A stretch of DNA of 30,368 nt from contig CALWWH010000270.1 in the NCBI GenBank assembly GCA_944385195.1, forward strand, positions 1 to 30,368, in the 5' to 3' direction. Positions 22,241 to 30,368 of the stretch are shown here, piece after piece (the first letter of the stretch is position 1; the number at the start of each line of letters is the position of its first letter). The notes under the pieces are model-generated. The model was not told the DNA's origin. It made no database searches and saw nothing but the letters and a program-made list of their open reading frames with translations. This DNA comes from an uncultured Oscillospiraceae bacterium (GTDB taxonomy: Bacteria > Bacillota > Clostridia > Oscillospirales > Oscillospiraceae). Made by a program: the position numbers and the translations under genes.

Positions 22241-22280
22241 AAGAAGCGTTCCGCAGCAGACCTGCTGCGGAACGCTTCTT
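22241..22280 (-). terminator. intrinsic terminator of secG
   Basis: A perfect 19-bp stem (22241-22259 with 22262-22280) with a 2-base loop starts 5 bases after the secG stop; the minus strand ends in TTCTTTG. Confidence 0.85.
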
Positions 22281-22285
22281 CAAAC

Positions 22286-22522
22286 TCAGATCAGGTTCAT
22301 CACAAAGGTGATGAGCAGGAACACCAGCGCAACCCACTTGGTGCCCTTGGCCAACTTGGCGTCAACGCCTTTGGCCTTGTTGCGGGACAAAAAGGTGTCC
22401 GCGCCGCCGGCAATGGCGCCGGACAGGCCGGCCTTCTTGCCGGACTGGAGCACAATGACCACGATCAGAAACAGCGCTGCAAGCACCTGCAGCACCGTCA
22501 GAACAACGAGCAGAGCATTCAT
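22286..22522 (-). CDS. secG: preprotein translocase subunit SecG
   Basis: A 78-residue membrane protein, the usual SecG length, part of the SecYEG channel. Two hydrophobic spans (about 3-25 and 58-76) flank the conserved cytosolic loop VLQSGKKAGLSGAIAGGAD. The ATG at 22522 is chosen: GGGGAGG lies about 8 bases upstream and the product then starts MNALLVVLTVLQV; the open frame extends upstream without support. It has its own promoter (22581-22609) and terminator. Confidence 0.95.
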   Translation of the reverse strand: MNALLVVLTVLQVLAALFLIVVIVLQSGKKAGLSGAIAGGADTFLSRNKAKGVDAKLAKGTKWVALVFLLITFVMNLI

Positions 22523-22580
22523 GGAAAAACCTCCCCTACAAAAAGAGTATAGTGGCCCCATCTGGTCACAATTCTTTACC

Positions 22581-22609
22581 ATGATACCACATTCAAACAC
22601 AGATTGCAA
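22581..22609 (-). promoter_or_regulatory. sigma-A promoter for secG
   Basis: On the minus strand TTGCAA and TATCAT are 17 bp apart, about 55 bases before the secG ATG. Confidence 0.7.
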
Positions 22610-22682
22610 GGCCTATTTACGGCCCGAGCTGCGAAAAAAGATATCATTAGGAGAATCCGGCATAGCTTTTTGCAGCTGCTTC

Positions 22683-22691
22683 TGTTATCAT
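22683..22691 (+). promoter_or_regulatory. possible extended -10 promoter for the MFS gene
   Basis: TGTTATCAT is an extended -10 (TGN-TATCAT) about 28 bases before the start; no good -35 box is visible, which would fit an activator-dependent sugar operon. Confidence 0.35.
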
Positions 22692-22719
22692 AGAGGTATC
22701 CCATTCTAGGAGTGTTTTT

Positions 22720-23886
22720 ATGGTCTCTCTGCTGCTGGCTATCATCTATCTTTCCTTTGTCAGCCTCGGCCTGCCGGATTCGCTGGTGGGGTCCGGCTGG
22801 CCTGTCATGTACCCGGAGCTGGGGGTCCCGGTCTCCTTCGCCGGGCTGCTGACCTCCATCATCGCGGCCGGTACCATCGCCTCCAGTCTCGTATCCGAGC
22901 GCGTGACCCATCGCTTTGGTACCGGCTGCGTCACCGTCGTCAGCGTCCTGCTGACGGCCCTGGCGCTGCTGGGCTTCTCCGTCTGCCGGCGCTTTTGGCT
23001 CATGTGCCTGATCGCCGTTCCCTATGGCCTCGGCGCCGGGGCCATCGACGCCGCGCTGAACAACTACGTGGCCCTGCACTACAACTCCCGCCAGATGAGC
23101 TGGCTGCATTGCTTCTGGGGCGTTGGCACTTCCATCAGCCCGTACATCATGTCCTATGCCCTGGGCAGCAACCTGGGCTGGGCCGGCGGATACCGCATTG
23201 TCGGCTTGATCCAGCTGGCCATCACCCTCGTCCTGTTCCTGAGCCTGCCCCTGTGGAAGGGCCGCGCAAGCAGCGGGCCCGCCGCAGCCGGCGAGAAGGT
23301 CAAGCCCCTGGGCCTGGTGCAGTCCTTTCAGCTGCCCGGGGCAGCATGCGTGTTCATTGCGTTCTTTTGCTATTGCGGCATCGAGTACACCGCCGGTCTC
23401 TGGGCCACCAGTTACCTGAACCTCTATCACGGCGTCGATGAGCAGACGGCAGCCAGCTGCGCCTCGCTGTTCTATCTGGGCATCACCGCCGGCCGGTTTG
23501 TGACAGGCTTCATCGCTGACCGCTTCGGCGACCGAAACATGATCCGCATGGGCCTGTTGGTGATTGTGTGCGGCTGCGTCATTGTGGCGCTGCCCATCAA
23601 CGCAGCGCTGCTGCCCATGGCCGGTATCATCATCATCGGTCTGGGCTGCGCACCGGTCTACCCGGCCTTTATCCACGCCACGCCGGCCCTCTTTGGCGCG
23701 CAGAACTCCCAAGCCATCATCGGCATCCAGATGGCCTGCGCCTATGTGGGCTCTCTGCTGCTGCCGCCGCTCTTCGGCCTGCTGGGGGAGCACATTACCA
23801 TGGCGCTGTATCCCTTTTTCATCGCGTTTTTTGTGCTCCTATCCTATGCAATGCAGTCGATCCTGTACAGGAAACGGAGGGCATAA
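22720..23886 (+). CDS. MFS transporter, FucP-like sugar permease candidate
   Basis: A 388-residue protein with about 12 hydrophobic segments, the major facilitator fold. The segments YGLGAGAIDAALNNYVA and LHCFWGVGTSISP (TM4-TM5) are seen in the FucP/YfkF-like group of sugar permeases, and GITAGRFVTGFIADRFGDR is the typical inter-domain repeat of the A-like motif. AGGAG precedes the ATG. It is followed 111 bp later by the alpha-L-rhamnosidase, suggesting it imports rhamnose, a rhamnoside or a related product. The substrate is inferred from context only. Confidence 0.85.
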   Translation: MVSLLLAIIYLSFVSLGLPDSLVGSGWPVMYPELGVPVSFAGLLTSIIAAGTIASSLVSERVTHRFGTGCVTVVSVLLTALALLGFSVCRRFWLMCLIAVPYGLGAGAIDAALNNYVALHYNSRQMSWLHCFWGVGTSISPYIMSYALGSNLGWAGGYRIVGLIQLAITLVLFLSLPLWKGRASSGPAAAGEKVKPLGLVQSFQLPGAACVFIAFFCYCGIEYTAGLWATSYLNLYHGVDEQTAASCASLFYLGITAGRFVTGFIADRFGDRNMIRMGLLVIVCGCVIVALPINAALLPMAGIIIIGLGCAPVYPAFIHATPALFGAQNSQAIIGIQMACAYVGSLLLPPLFGLLGEHITMALYPFFIAFFVLLSYAMQSILYRKRRA

Positions 23887-23890
23887 GTCC

Positions 23891-23945
23891 ACGCCCTGAT
23901 ACTTTTTCCTCTGCTGCGGCTGGGCCTAGGGCGTCCCAGAGTATC
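23891..23945 (+). repeat. two interlocking inverted repeats between MFS and rhamnosidase genes
   Basis: ACGCCCT (23891-23897) is complementary to AGGGCGT (23928-23934), and the adjacent GATACT (23898-23903) to AGTATC (23940-23945), with CTGGG/CCCAG inside the second. The pairings cross, so they would be alternatives or a pseudoknot. No T-run follows, so this is not an ordinary terminator. Confidence 0.45.
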
Positions 23946-23997
23946 GCGCATATGCTTGAGCTGCAAAAGAACTTCTATCCCCCCAAGGAGGACTGAC

Positions 23998-26900
23998 ATG
24001 GCAACGTTCCAACTAACTGATCTGCTGGTGGAATATCAGCACGCCCCCGTAGGCATCGACGAGGCCCGGCCCCGCTTCAGCTGGAAGGCTGCGGCGGAGG
24101 GCCGCGGCTGGAAACAGGCATCCTACCGGATTGTCTGCAAGCGGGGCGATGCGCTTGTCTGGGACAGCGGCGAGGTCTGCACCGACAACGCCCTGAACAT
24201 CGTCTACAGCGGCGCGGCGCTGGAGCCCTGCACCGCCTACCGCTGGACTCTGACCGTCACCGACACCCGCGGCCAGAGCGTCACCGCCAGCTCCGGCTTT
24301 GAGACCGGCCTGATGGACCCCAGCCAAGCCGCCTGGGAGGGCGCCCAGTGGATCGGCCCCGGCGATGAAGACCTCACCTTCGCTGCGCACTACCTCAGCG
24401 TCTTTCGCATCGACATCCCCATGACCATCGCCGAGGGCTCGGCCAGGGCCGCCTTTGTCATGGGCGCCAACGATCACCGGCTGATGCACCCAGACCTGAA
24501 CATTCAAGGCGTCGCGTCCGCTCCGGGGGAGAGCTACATCGCCTGGGAGCTGGATGTCTCCTCTATCCCCGCAAGGCTGCACTGCTACCGCGTGGGCTAT
24601 GACCCCTCTGACAGCGCCCAGACGCCCTTTCAATCCGTCCGGATCGACCAGGAGCTGATCAGCGCCGCCAACGCCCACAAGACCCACGTTTTGACGCTGG
24701 CCTGCTGCTATGGCCTTTTTGAGCTCTACCTGGATGGCAAGGCCCTGCTCAAGCCCGATCCCGACACGGCGCCGATGATGGGCCGCTTTGCCAAACCTAC
24801 CTGGAACCTCAACCCCGTGGGCAGCGGCAACAACTTCATCAGCTACCCCATGGTCTGTGACGTCGGCTTCAAGGTCGAGGCCGGTCAGTCGGTGCGCTTT
24901 GGCAAGCTCAAAATCTACAACTACCGCAAGCCCTTCAACGCCCTGTGCAATGGATGGCCTGCCGCCTTTGACGCCCTCAGAGACGGCGAGGACCTGCTGC
25001 TGGACGGCGGCGAGCGGGGGCTGATGCAGACAGCAGACCCCTCCAACGAGGGCGTGCCCCTGCTGCGCAGGGAGTTTGCGGCCAGGCCAGGGCTGGTCAG
25101 CGCCCGCGCCTACATCACCGCCCGGGGGGTCTACAATCTCTACTGCAACGGTACCCTTGTCAACGACGGCGAGTGGTTTAACCCCGGCTGCACCCAGTAT
25201 AACCTCACCCATCTGTACCAGACCTACGATGTCACCAGCCTCATTGGCCGGAACAACGCCCTGGCTGTGGAGCTGGGCGAGGGCTGGTGGAGCGGCGCCA
25301 TCACCTTCCAGGGCGAAAACTGGAACTTCTTCGGCGACCGCAGCAGCCTGCTGCTGAAGCTGGTGCTGCGCTATGCCGACGGCACAAGAGAGTGCATCGT
25401 CTCCGATGGGAGCTGGAAGATCAGCTTCGACGGTCCCATCCGCTACAGCAGCTTCTTCCAGGGCGAGCGCTACGATATGCGCCGGCGCGCCGCATTCGAG
25501 GGCTGGACAAAACCCGGCTACGACGACGCGGCTTGGAAATGCGCCGAGATCGTCCCCCTGAACGAGCACACTGCTTTCATGGAGGAAGTCTCTGGGCCCT
25601 TTGGGGGCAGGAATTCTTTGGAGTACAGGCCCCAGCTGCTGGGTCAGATTGGGCCTGCGGTCGGTGTGGCCGAGGTCCTAACCGCCAAGGCCCTCCTTCA
25701 GCCGCGCCCGGGTGTCTATGTCTACGACATGGGCCAGAACCTGGCGGGCGTCCCCGTCGTCCGCTTCCGCCAGGGCAGGGGCGGGCAGCTGGTCACCCTG
25801 CGCTTTGCCGAGGTACTCTACCCCGACCTGCCGGAGTACAGCGGCAATGCCGGCATGATCATGCTGGAGAATATCCGCGCCGCCCTGAGTCAGGACCTGG
25901 TCACCCTGGCCGAAGGCGACCACAGCTGGAACGGCACCTTTACCTTCCATGGCTACCGCTACATCGAGATCACCGGCATTGACAAGCCGCTGCCCCTGGA
26001 GGATGTGCGCAGCTGGTCCCTGAGCTCTGTGACCAAGCTGGCGGCGGGCCTGGAGACCTCTAACGCCATGGTCAACCAGCTCTGGAGCAACATCACCTGG
26101 TCCCTGCGCGATAATTTTATCTCCATCCCCACCGACTGCCCGCAGCGCAATGAGCGGATGGGATGGAGCGGCGATATCAGCGTCTTCTCCCGTACCGCGA
26201 CCTATCTGGCAGATTGCCCAGGCTTCCTGCGCCGTCAGACCCGGGCCCTCCGGGACACCCAGGACAAAAATGGCCGGTTTGCGGACATTGCGCCCCTGGG
26301 CGGCGGCTTTGGCGGCGTCCTCTGGGGCAGTGCCGGCGTGACGGTGCCCTGGGAGAGCTACCGGCAGTTTGGCGACACCCGCGTCCTGGAAGCGCAGGCC
26401 GAAGCCATGTTTGCCTATATGCGCTTTTTGAAGGCTTCCTGCCGCCCCGAGGACGGCATCGTCAATGACGGTCCCCTGGGCGACTGGCTGGGCCCGCAGG
26501 TCTATATGACCGAGGCCAGCCTGCTCTGGCAGGCCTACTACGTCTTTGACCTGGGCATCTGCGTCCAGAGTGCGAAGCTTCTGGGGCGCGAGGCCGAGGC
26601 GGCGGAGTTCGCCGCGGACTACGCCCAGGCAAAGGCCAATTTCAACCGGGTCTTTATTGATCCCCGGAGCCATCAGACCGTCTTTTCCTCTGAGCGCGCC
26701 GCCAAGGGCGAGGAGATGCGCATGGGCCCTCCCAGCCAGACGGACCGCAGCAGCCCGCTGCCGCCCAAGGCCCCCTCGGGCAAGTACCTGATGGATACCC
26801 AGACCTCCTATGCCGTGCCCCTGGCCCTGGGCGTTCTGGCCCAGGAGCACATCACTCCCTGCCAGGCGCTGCTGGCCGCCGCTGTCAGCCGCGAGAATCC

Positions 26901-27525
26901 AGATCAGGAGGGCATCATGCGCCCGGTCAACAGCCTCATGACCGGCTTCATCGGCACGGCCTGGATCAGCCAGGCCCTGAATGACGCCGGGGAGGATGCC
27001 CTGGCCTATCGCCTGCTGCAAAATGACCAGTATCCCTCCTGGCTATACAGCGTCAAGAACGGCGCTACCACCATTTGGGAGCGTCTGAACTCCTATACCG
27101 TTGAAAACGGCTTTGGAGGCAACAACGCCATGAACTCCTTTAACCACTACTCTTTCGGCGCCGTCGGCGCCTGGATGTGCCAGAGCGTCATCGGCATTCG
27201 CCGCGATGAGGCCCCCGCCAGCTTCCGCCTGGCCCCGGTGCCCGATCCCGACGGCGTCATGACCTGGGCCAAGGGCCATGTGGACACCGTCCGGGGTACC
27301 TATGCGTGCAGCTGGGAGAAGACGCCCGAGGGCTATACCTACACCCTCACCGTTCCCGCCGGCGTCAGCGCGCCCGTGACCCTGAAGGCCCCCTCTCTGG
27401 AGGCCGTCACTGAGTCTGGCAAGGCGCTCGGGGAGGCGTGCTGCGTCTGCGGCGCCGCCTGGGCCAATGGCGAGGTCAGCTGTACCGTCGGCTCCGGCTG
27501 CTACACCTTCCGCGTCAAAGAGTAA
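23998..27525 (+). CDS. glycoside hydrolase family 78 alpha-L-rhamnosidase
   Basis: A 1175-residue enzyme without a signal peptide. The ATG at 23998 follows AAGGAGG at 6 bases; a TTG further upstream lacks a site. Domains: N-terminal fibronectin-like module (about 5-105, QHAPVGIDEARPRFSW), a long beta region with the GH78 N domain (GVYNLYCNGTLVND), an (alpha/alpha)6 catalytic barrel (about 680-1050) and a C-terminal beta domain. Catalytic signatures are DCPQRNERMGWSGD with Asp713 and Glu719, GDWLG with Asp829 and TTIWER with Glu1028. It inverts and releases terminal L-rhamnose from flavonoid glycosides or plant polysaccharides. A Pro/Ser-rich insertion near 900-930 is unusual. It is probably in an operon with the MFS permease and the esterase. 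Confidence 0.93.
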   Translation: MATFQLTDLLVEYQHAPVGIDEARPRFSWKAAAEGRGWKQASYRIVCKRGDALVWDSGEVCTDNALNIVYSGAALEPCTAYRWTLTVTDTRGQSVTASSGFETGLMDPSQAAWEGAQWIGPGDEDLTFAAHYLSVFRIDIPMTIAEGSARAAFVMGANDHRLMHPDLNIQGVASAPGESYIAWELDVSSIPARLHCYRVGYDPSDSAQTPFQSVRIDQELISAANAHKTHVLTLACCYGLFELYLDGKALLKPDPDTAPMMGRFAKPTWNLNPVGSGNNFISYPMVCDVGFKVEAGQSVRFGKLKIYNYRKPFNALCNGWPAAFDALRDGEDLLLDGGERGLMQTADPSNEGVPLLRREFAARPGLVSARAYITARGVYNLYCNGTLVNDGEWFNPGCTQYNLTHLYQTYDVTSLIGRNNALAVELGEGWWSGAITFQGENWNFFGDRSSLLLKLVLRYADGTRECIVSDGSWKISFDGPIRYSSFFQGERYDMRRRAAFEGWTKPGYDDAAWKCAEIVPLNEHTAFMEEVSGPFGGRNSLEYRPQLLGQIGPAVGVAEVLTAKALLQPRPGVYVYDMGQNLAGVPVVRFRQGRGGQLVTLRFAEVLYPDLPEYSGNAGMIMLENIRAALSQDLVTLAEGDHSWNGTFTFHGYRYIEITGIDKPLPLEDVRSWSLSSVTKLAAGLETSNAMVNQLWSNITWSLRDNFISIPTDCPQRNERMGWSGDISVFSRTATYLADCPGFLRRQTRALRDTQDKNGRFADIAPLGGGFGGVLWGSAGVTVPWESYRQFGDTRVLEAQAEAMFAYMRFLKASCRPEDGIVNDGPLGDWLGPQVYMTEASLLWQAYYVFDLGICVQSAKLLGREAEAAEFAADYAQAKANFNRVFIDPRSHQTVFSSERAAKGEEMRMGPPSQTDRSSPLPPKAPSGKYLMDTQTSYAVPLALGVLAQEHITPCQALLAAAVSRENPDQEGIMRPVNSLMTGFIGTAWISQALNDAGEDALAYRLLQNDQYPSWLYSVKNGATTIWERLNSYTVENGFGGNNAMNSFNHYSFGAVGAWMCQSVIGIRRDEAPASFRLAPVPDPDGVMTWAKGHVDTVRGTYACSWEKTPEGYTYTLTVPAGVSAPVTLKAPSLEAVTESGKALGEACCVCGAAWANGEVSCTVGSGCYTFRVKE

Positions 27526-27578
27526 GCGCTCGACCCTTGGTCATTGACTCAAATGATCGTGTTTAGGAGGAAGTATCA

Positions 27579-28472
27579 ATGGATCGCAAACCCGAAAATC
27601 CCGTGACTTTTTTTGAATCCCTGAAGCAGAGCCGGTTTGAGGCCTGGCGAGAGATGCGCGAGGGCATGCTGGCCGAGGGATGGACTCGCGTCATGCTCTG
27701 GCAGGGCGACGCGCCCAATTGGAATCCCCAGGTCCAGGACCAGGACCCACCTTCCCTCTATGTCAAGCGGCCCATCCTGCCGGGCCGGGGGATGCTGATC
27801 GTCTGCGCCGGCGGCGGCTTCCTGTTTAAATCCTGGAACGAGGCCAAGCCAGTGGCAGAGTACTTCTACGCCAAGGGCTTTAACACCTGCGTCCTGGACT
27901 ACCGTGTCGGCCCCTATGCCCAGCCGGACGCCTGCGCCGACGGCCTGCGGGCGGTCCGGGTCGTCCGCGCCAACGCTGCGGCGTGGGGCATCCCTGGGGG
28001 CAAGATCGCCATCGGCGGCTTCTCCGCCGGCGGCATGCTCACCGGCATGGTCTGCACCCGTTTTGACTATGGCAAGCCCGAGGCCGCCGACCCCGTCGAG
28101 CGCTTCTCCAGCCGGCCTGACGCCGGGCTGGTACTCTACGGCGCGTTCCAGGGCATGGATGCCAGCCAGGGCAGCGGGCTTGGCTTCGACAACCAAAAAC
28201 AAAACGAATACGCCCGGATGAACAACGTCAAAAACCTCCGCTGGGACTGCCCACCCTTTTTTATTTTTCAAACCCACAGCGACGATCCCTCTCTGGCTAT
28301 GAAATGGGGGTTGGAGTGTGCTGAGCGCGGCATTCCCTTCGTCGTCCACACCTTCCGTGACGGCGCCCACGGCAATGGACTATACAATGGCAAGGACGAG
28401 ACCCAGGACGTCCCGCACACCGCCAAATGGGCGGAGCTGGCTGCCGACTGGCTGGAAGACAACGGCTTTTAA
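27579..28472 (+). CDS. alpha/beta-hydrolase, carbohydrate esterase-like
   Basis: A 297-residue hydrolase of the BD-FAE/acetylxylan esterase-like group. The oxyanion-hole CAGGGF is at residues 76-81, the nucleophile Ser149 in GGFSAGG, the acid likely Asp235 or Asp236 in HSDDPS and the base His264 in DGAHGNG. No signal peptide. AGGAGG lies 8 bases before the ATG, and the gene begins 53 bp after the rhamnosidase. Removing acetyl or feruloyl groups from the glycan handled by the rhamnosidase is the likely role; the exact acyl group is unknown. Confidence 0.87.
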   Translation: MDRKPENPVTFFESLKQSRFEAWREMREGMLAEGWTRVMLWQGDAPNWNPQVQDQDPPSLYVKRPILPGRGMLIVCAGGGFLFKSWNEAKPVAEYFYAKGFNTCVLDYRVGPYAQPDACADGLRAVRVVRANAAAWGIPGGKIAIGGFSAGGMLTGMVCTRFDYGKPEAADPVERFSSRPDAGLVLYGAFQGMDASQGSGLGFDNQKQNEYARMNNVKNLRWDCPPFFIFQTHSDDPSLAMKWGLECAERGIPFVVHTFRDGAHGNGLYNGKDETQDVPHTAKWAELAADWLEDNGF

Positions 28473-28484
28473 AGGAGCCAAACC

Positions 28485-28961
28485 ATGATTTTTGAAGCAG
28501 CAAACAAATCCGACTTAGATGGGGTCTATGCCCTGTATCAGGCCGCAATTGGGGGAGAATTCTGCACCTGGGATGAGGAATACCCCGGGTGGGAACAGAT
28601 CCGCCACGACTTTGCCGGCGGCGGCTTATATGTCCTCCGGGATGGGGAAACCCTCGCCGGAGCGCTGTCTGTCCTGCCGGAAAATGAGATGGACGGCTTT
28701 GACTGCTGGGCTATGCGCCAGGGGGCCCAGGAGATCGGGCGCATCACCGTGGCGCAGGCGTACCGCGGCCACGGTTTGGCCGGGCGCATGGTCGGTGAAG
28801 CCATGGACCGGCTCCGGGCCCTGGGCCGCAGCGCCATTCACCTCTCTACGCCGACCATCAATCTCCCCGCGCAGAAAACCTATGCCAAGCTGGGCTTCAC
28901 CGTCGTCGGGGAGCGAGAAATGTACGGAGGAAAGTTCTTTTTATTGGAGAAAATCCTATGA
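28485..28961 (+). CDS. GNAT family N-acetyltransferase
   Basis: A 158-residue acetyl-CoA-dependent acyltransferase. Motif A, the pyrophosphate-binding loop, reads RITVAQAYRGHGLAGRMV with RGHGLAG at 94-100; motif B ends in AQKTYAKLGFTVVGEREMY. AAAGGAG overlaps the stop of the esterase gene and the ATG follows 7 bases later, so it is in the same operon. The substrate is unknown. It overlaps the methyltransferase gene by ATGA. Confidence 0.9.
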   Translation: MIFEAANKSDLDGVYALYQAAIGGEFCTWDEEYPGWEQIRHDFAGGGLYVLRDGETLAGALSVLPENEMDGFDCWAMRQGAQEIGRITVAQAYRGHGLAGRMVGEAMDRLRALGRSAIHLSTPTINLPAQKTYAKLGFTVVGEREMYGGKFFLLEKIL

Positions 28962-29686
28962 ATATCTATGATAATACAGCGTTCTTTGCCGCATACGCGG
29001 CCATGGACCGCAGCAAAGGCGGGCTGGAGGCCGCCGGGGAATGGCACCAGCTACAGCCCCTGTTTCCGGATCTGAGGGGGGCGGCGGTGCTCGACTTGGG
29101 CTGCGGCTACGGCTGGCACTGTCGTTATGCAGCCCGGCAGGGTGCGGCGTCGGTGCTGGGCATCGACAGCAGCCAGAAGATGCTTTCCGCCGCGGCCGCG
29201 ATGACCAGCGACGCCCGCATCCGTTATGAGCACTGCGGGCTGGAGGAATTTGCCTACCCTGCTGCGCGCTATGATCTGGTGCTTTCAAATCTGGTGCTGC
29301 ACTACATCGAGAACCTGGACGCCGTCTACGGCCAGGTTTACAGGACGCTCAAGCCCGGGGGCTGCTTCTTATTTAACATCGAGCACCCTTGTTTTACCGC
29401 CGGGGTTGGGCAGGACTGGGTCTGGGAGGGCGAGCGCCCCAAGCACTGGCCCATCGACAATTATTTCTACCCAGGCCAGCGGCAAACGAACTTTTTAGGG
29501 CAAACCGTTCTGAAATATCACCATACCCTCACACAGATCCTAATGGGGCTCTTGGACTGCGGCTTCCGGCTGGAAGTCGTGGAGGAGGCCATGCCTCCGG
29601 CGCAGTGGATGCACCTGCCCGGCATGGCCGACGAGATGCGCCGGCCGATGATGCTGCTGGTGCGGGCGCGAAAAGAACGTCCCTGA
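28958..29686 (+). CDS. class I SAM-dependent methyltransferase
   Basis: A 242-residue methyltransferase. Motif I VLDLGCGYGWH is at residues 44-54, the acidic motif II end VLGIDSSQKM follows, then YDLVLSNLVLHYI (motif IV/post) and LKPGGCFLFNIEHP. The C-terminal part is of the UbiE/COQ5-like small-molecule type rather than rRNA type. It is translationally coupled to the GNAT gene. Substrate unknown. Confidence 0.9.
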   Translation: MNIYDNTAFFAAYAAMDRSKGGLEAAGEWHQLQPLFPDLRGAAVLDLGCGYGWHCRYAARQGAASVLGIDSSQKMLSAAAAMTSDARIRYEHCGLEEFAYPAARYDLVLSNLVLHYIENLDAVYGQVYRTLKPGGCFLFNIEHPCFTAGVGQDWVWEGERPKHWPIDNYFYPGQRQTNFLGQTVLKYHHTLTQILMGLLDCGFRLEVVEEAMPPAQWMHLPGMADEMRRPMMLLVRARKERP

Positions 29687-29725
29687 GGCCCGCGCATCCA
29701 TCCGCTGCGGGGGCAGCAAAAAGCA

Positions 29726-29757
29726 CCGGGCCGGCTGCAAGCTTGCAGCCGGCCCGG
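29726..29757 (-). terminator. intrinsic terminator of yebC, possibly shared with the methyltransferase operon
   Basis: A perfect 15-bp GC-rich stem (29726-29740 with 29743-29757) with a 2-base loop is followed on the minus strand by TGCTTTTTGC; the plus strand continues CGGTGTACTTTAT. Confidence 0.85.
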
Positions 29758-29766
29758 CGGTGTACT

Positions 29767-30368
29767 TTATTCTTCCCAGGAGTGCCAGATATTCTGGACG
29801 TCGTCATCATCTTCCATGACGTCGATGAGCTTTTCCATGTTCTTGATGTCCTCCGGGTCTTCCAGCTTTTGATAGTTCTGCGGAACCATCTCGATCTGGG
29901 CGGAGACGAACTTGTAGCCCTTGGCCTCCAGAGCAGCGGCGACCGTGTTGAAGTCGTCCGGCTCGGTGTAGATGGTGAAGACGCTCTCCTCTGCCTCAAA
30001 ATCAGAGGCGCCGGCGTCCAGGGCGTCCATCATGACGGTGTCTTCCTCATAGTCCCCGTCCTCGTTGTCGATGACCAGCACGCCCTTTTCATCAAAGCTC
30101 CACGCGACGCAGCCGGTGGCGCCGAGGCCCTTGCCGAACTTATCCAGATAGTGGCGCATATTGGCTGCGGTGCGGTTGCGGTTGTCGGTCATGGCCTGGA
30201 CAATGACTGCCACGCCGCCAGGGCCGTAGCCTTCGTAGGTGACGGACTCGTAGTTGTCGGTGTTGCCGGAGCCCAGGGCCTTCTCGATGGTGCGCTTGAT
30301 GTTGTCGTTGGGCATATTGGCCGCCTTGGCCTTGGCGATGACGGTGGCCAGACGGGAGTTGTTGTTGG
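29767..30368 (-). CDS. yebC: YebC/PmpR-family protein, N terminus outside window
   Basis: The frame is open to the window edge, so the N terminus is missing; about 200 residues are visible of a usual 240-250. The visible start NNNSRLATVIAKAKAANMPNDNI is split by the family core: RLATVIAKAKAANMPNDNI, then YEGYGPGGVAVIV and GCVAWSFDEKG. The methionine in AANMP is internal and not the start. YebC proteins were described as DNA-binding regulators and more recently as translation factors relieving ribosome stalling at proline stretches. A terminator follows the gene. Confidence 0.95.
   Translation of the reverse strand, partial: NNNSRLATVIAKAKAANMPNDNIKRTIEKALGSGNTDNYESVTYEGYGPGGVAVIVQAMTDNRNRTAANMRHYLDKFGKGLGATGCVAWSFDEKGVLVIDNEDGDYEEDTVMMDALDAGASDFEAEESVFTIYTEPDDFNTVAAALEAKGYKFVSAQIEMVPQNYQKLEDPEDIKNMEKLIDVMEDDDDVQNIWHSWEE

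Noticed and set aside
22576..27021. Long minus-strand frames of 405, 518 and 447 codons
   Set aside because: They are antisense to the MFS and rhamnosidase genes and are Gly/Ala/Val/Asp-rich shadows lacking ribosome binding sites.
1..30368. CRISPR arrays, tRNA or rRNA genes, insertion sequences, prophage genes
   Set aside because: No regularly spaced repeats, cloverleaf sequences, transposase or phage motifs, or terminal inverted repeats were found; intergenic gaps are short and mostly explained by promoters, leaders and terminators.

Overview
The window looks like chromosomal DNA from a GC-rich, spore-forming Clostridia member, most likely an Oscillospiraceae/Ruminococcaceae-type gut anaerobe. 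The evidence is AGGAGG-type ribosome binding sites, sigma-A promoters with 17-bp spacing, a yabP-yabQ-divIC-yabR cluster, a NiCo riboswitch, a Na+-pumping decarboxylase beta subunit and several plant/host glycan enzymes. No rRNA, tRNA, CRISPR array, transposase or phage gene was seen. This taxonomic placement is inference; nothing here fixes a species.

Layout. 1-2019 (+): end of a Gfo/Idh/MocA oxidoreductase and a sugar-phosphate isomerase/epimerase-like TIM barrel, a typical sugar or inositol catabolic pair. 2113-4131 (-): cyclase-family hydrolase and a COG2509-like FAD dehydrogenase. 4604-5883 (+): trxA-trxB. 6005-7804 (-): oadB, a 44-residue OadG-like peptide gene and a small P-loop kinase, behind a riboswitch-like leader. 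8107-11406 (+): a KdpD/KdpE-like two-component pair and an L,D-transpeptidase. 11501-12548 (+): a NiCo riboswitch and a cation diffusion facilitator. 12662-12961 (-): a small zinc-ribbon protein. 13035-14503 (+): a CNNM/CorC-type transporter behind an unassigned attenuated leader. 14670-17120 (-): a GH2 glycosidase divergent from a second two-component system (17350-20273, +). 20317-22522 (-): yabR, divIC, yabQ, yabP and secG. 22720-29686 (+): MFS transporter, GH78 alpha-L-rhamnosidase, esterase, GNAT and methyltransferase. 29767 to the window edge (-): yebC.

Two themes stand out. First, three cation-linked membrane protein genes within about 7 kb (oadB, the CDF exporter, the CNNM protein) each have a strong promoter, a long structured leader and a hairpin with a U-tract before the start codon. 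One leader is a clear NiCo riboswitch. One resembles the yybP-ykoY Mn2+ riboswitch and carries a perfect 16-bp tandem duplication inside its terminator. The third matches no class I can recall and is the best candidate for something undescribed. Second, the GH2 and GH78 loci form glycan-use modules: transporter, rhamnosidase and esterase in one direction, and a beta-glycosidase divergent from a VanRS-like sensor pair.

Less certain items are a possible ~100-nt RNA between yabP and yabQ, a 15-codon ORF translationally coupled to yabQ, and a yabQ frame that stays open through most of divIC.
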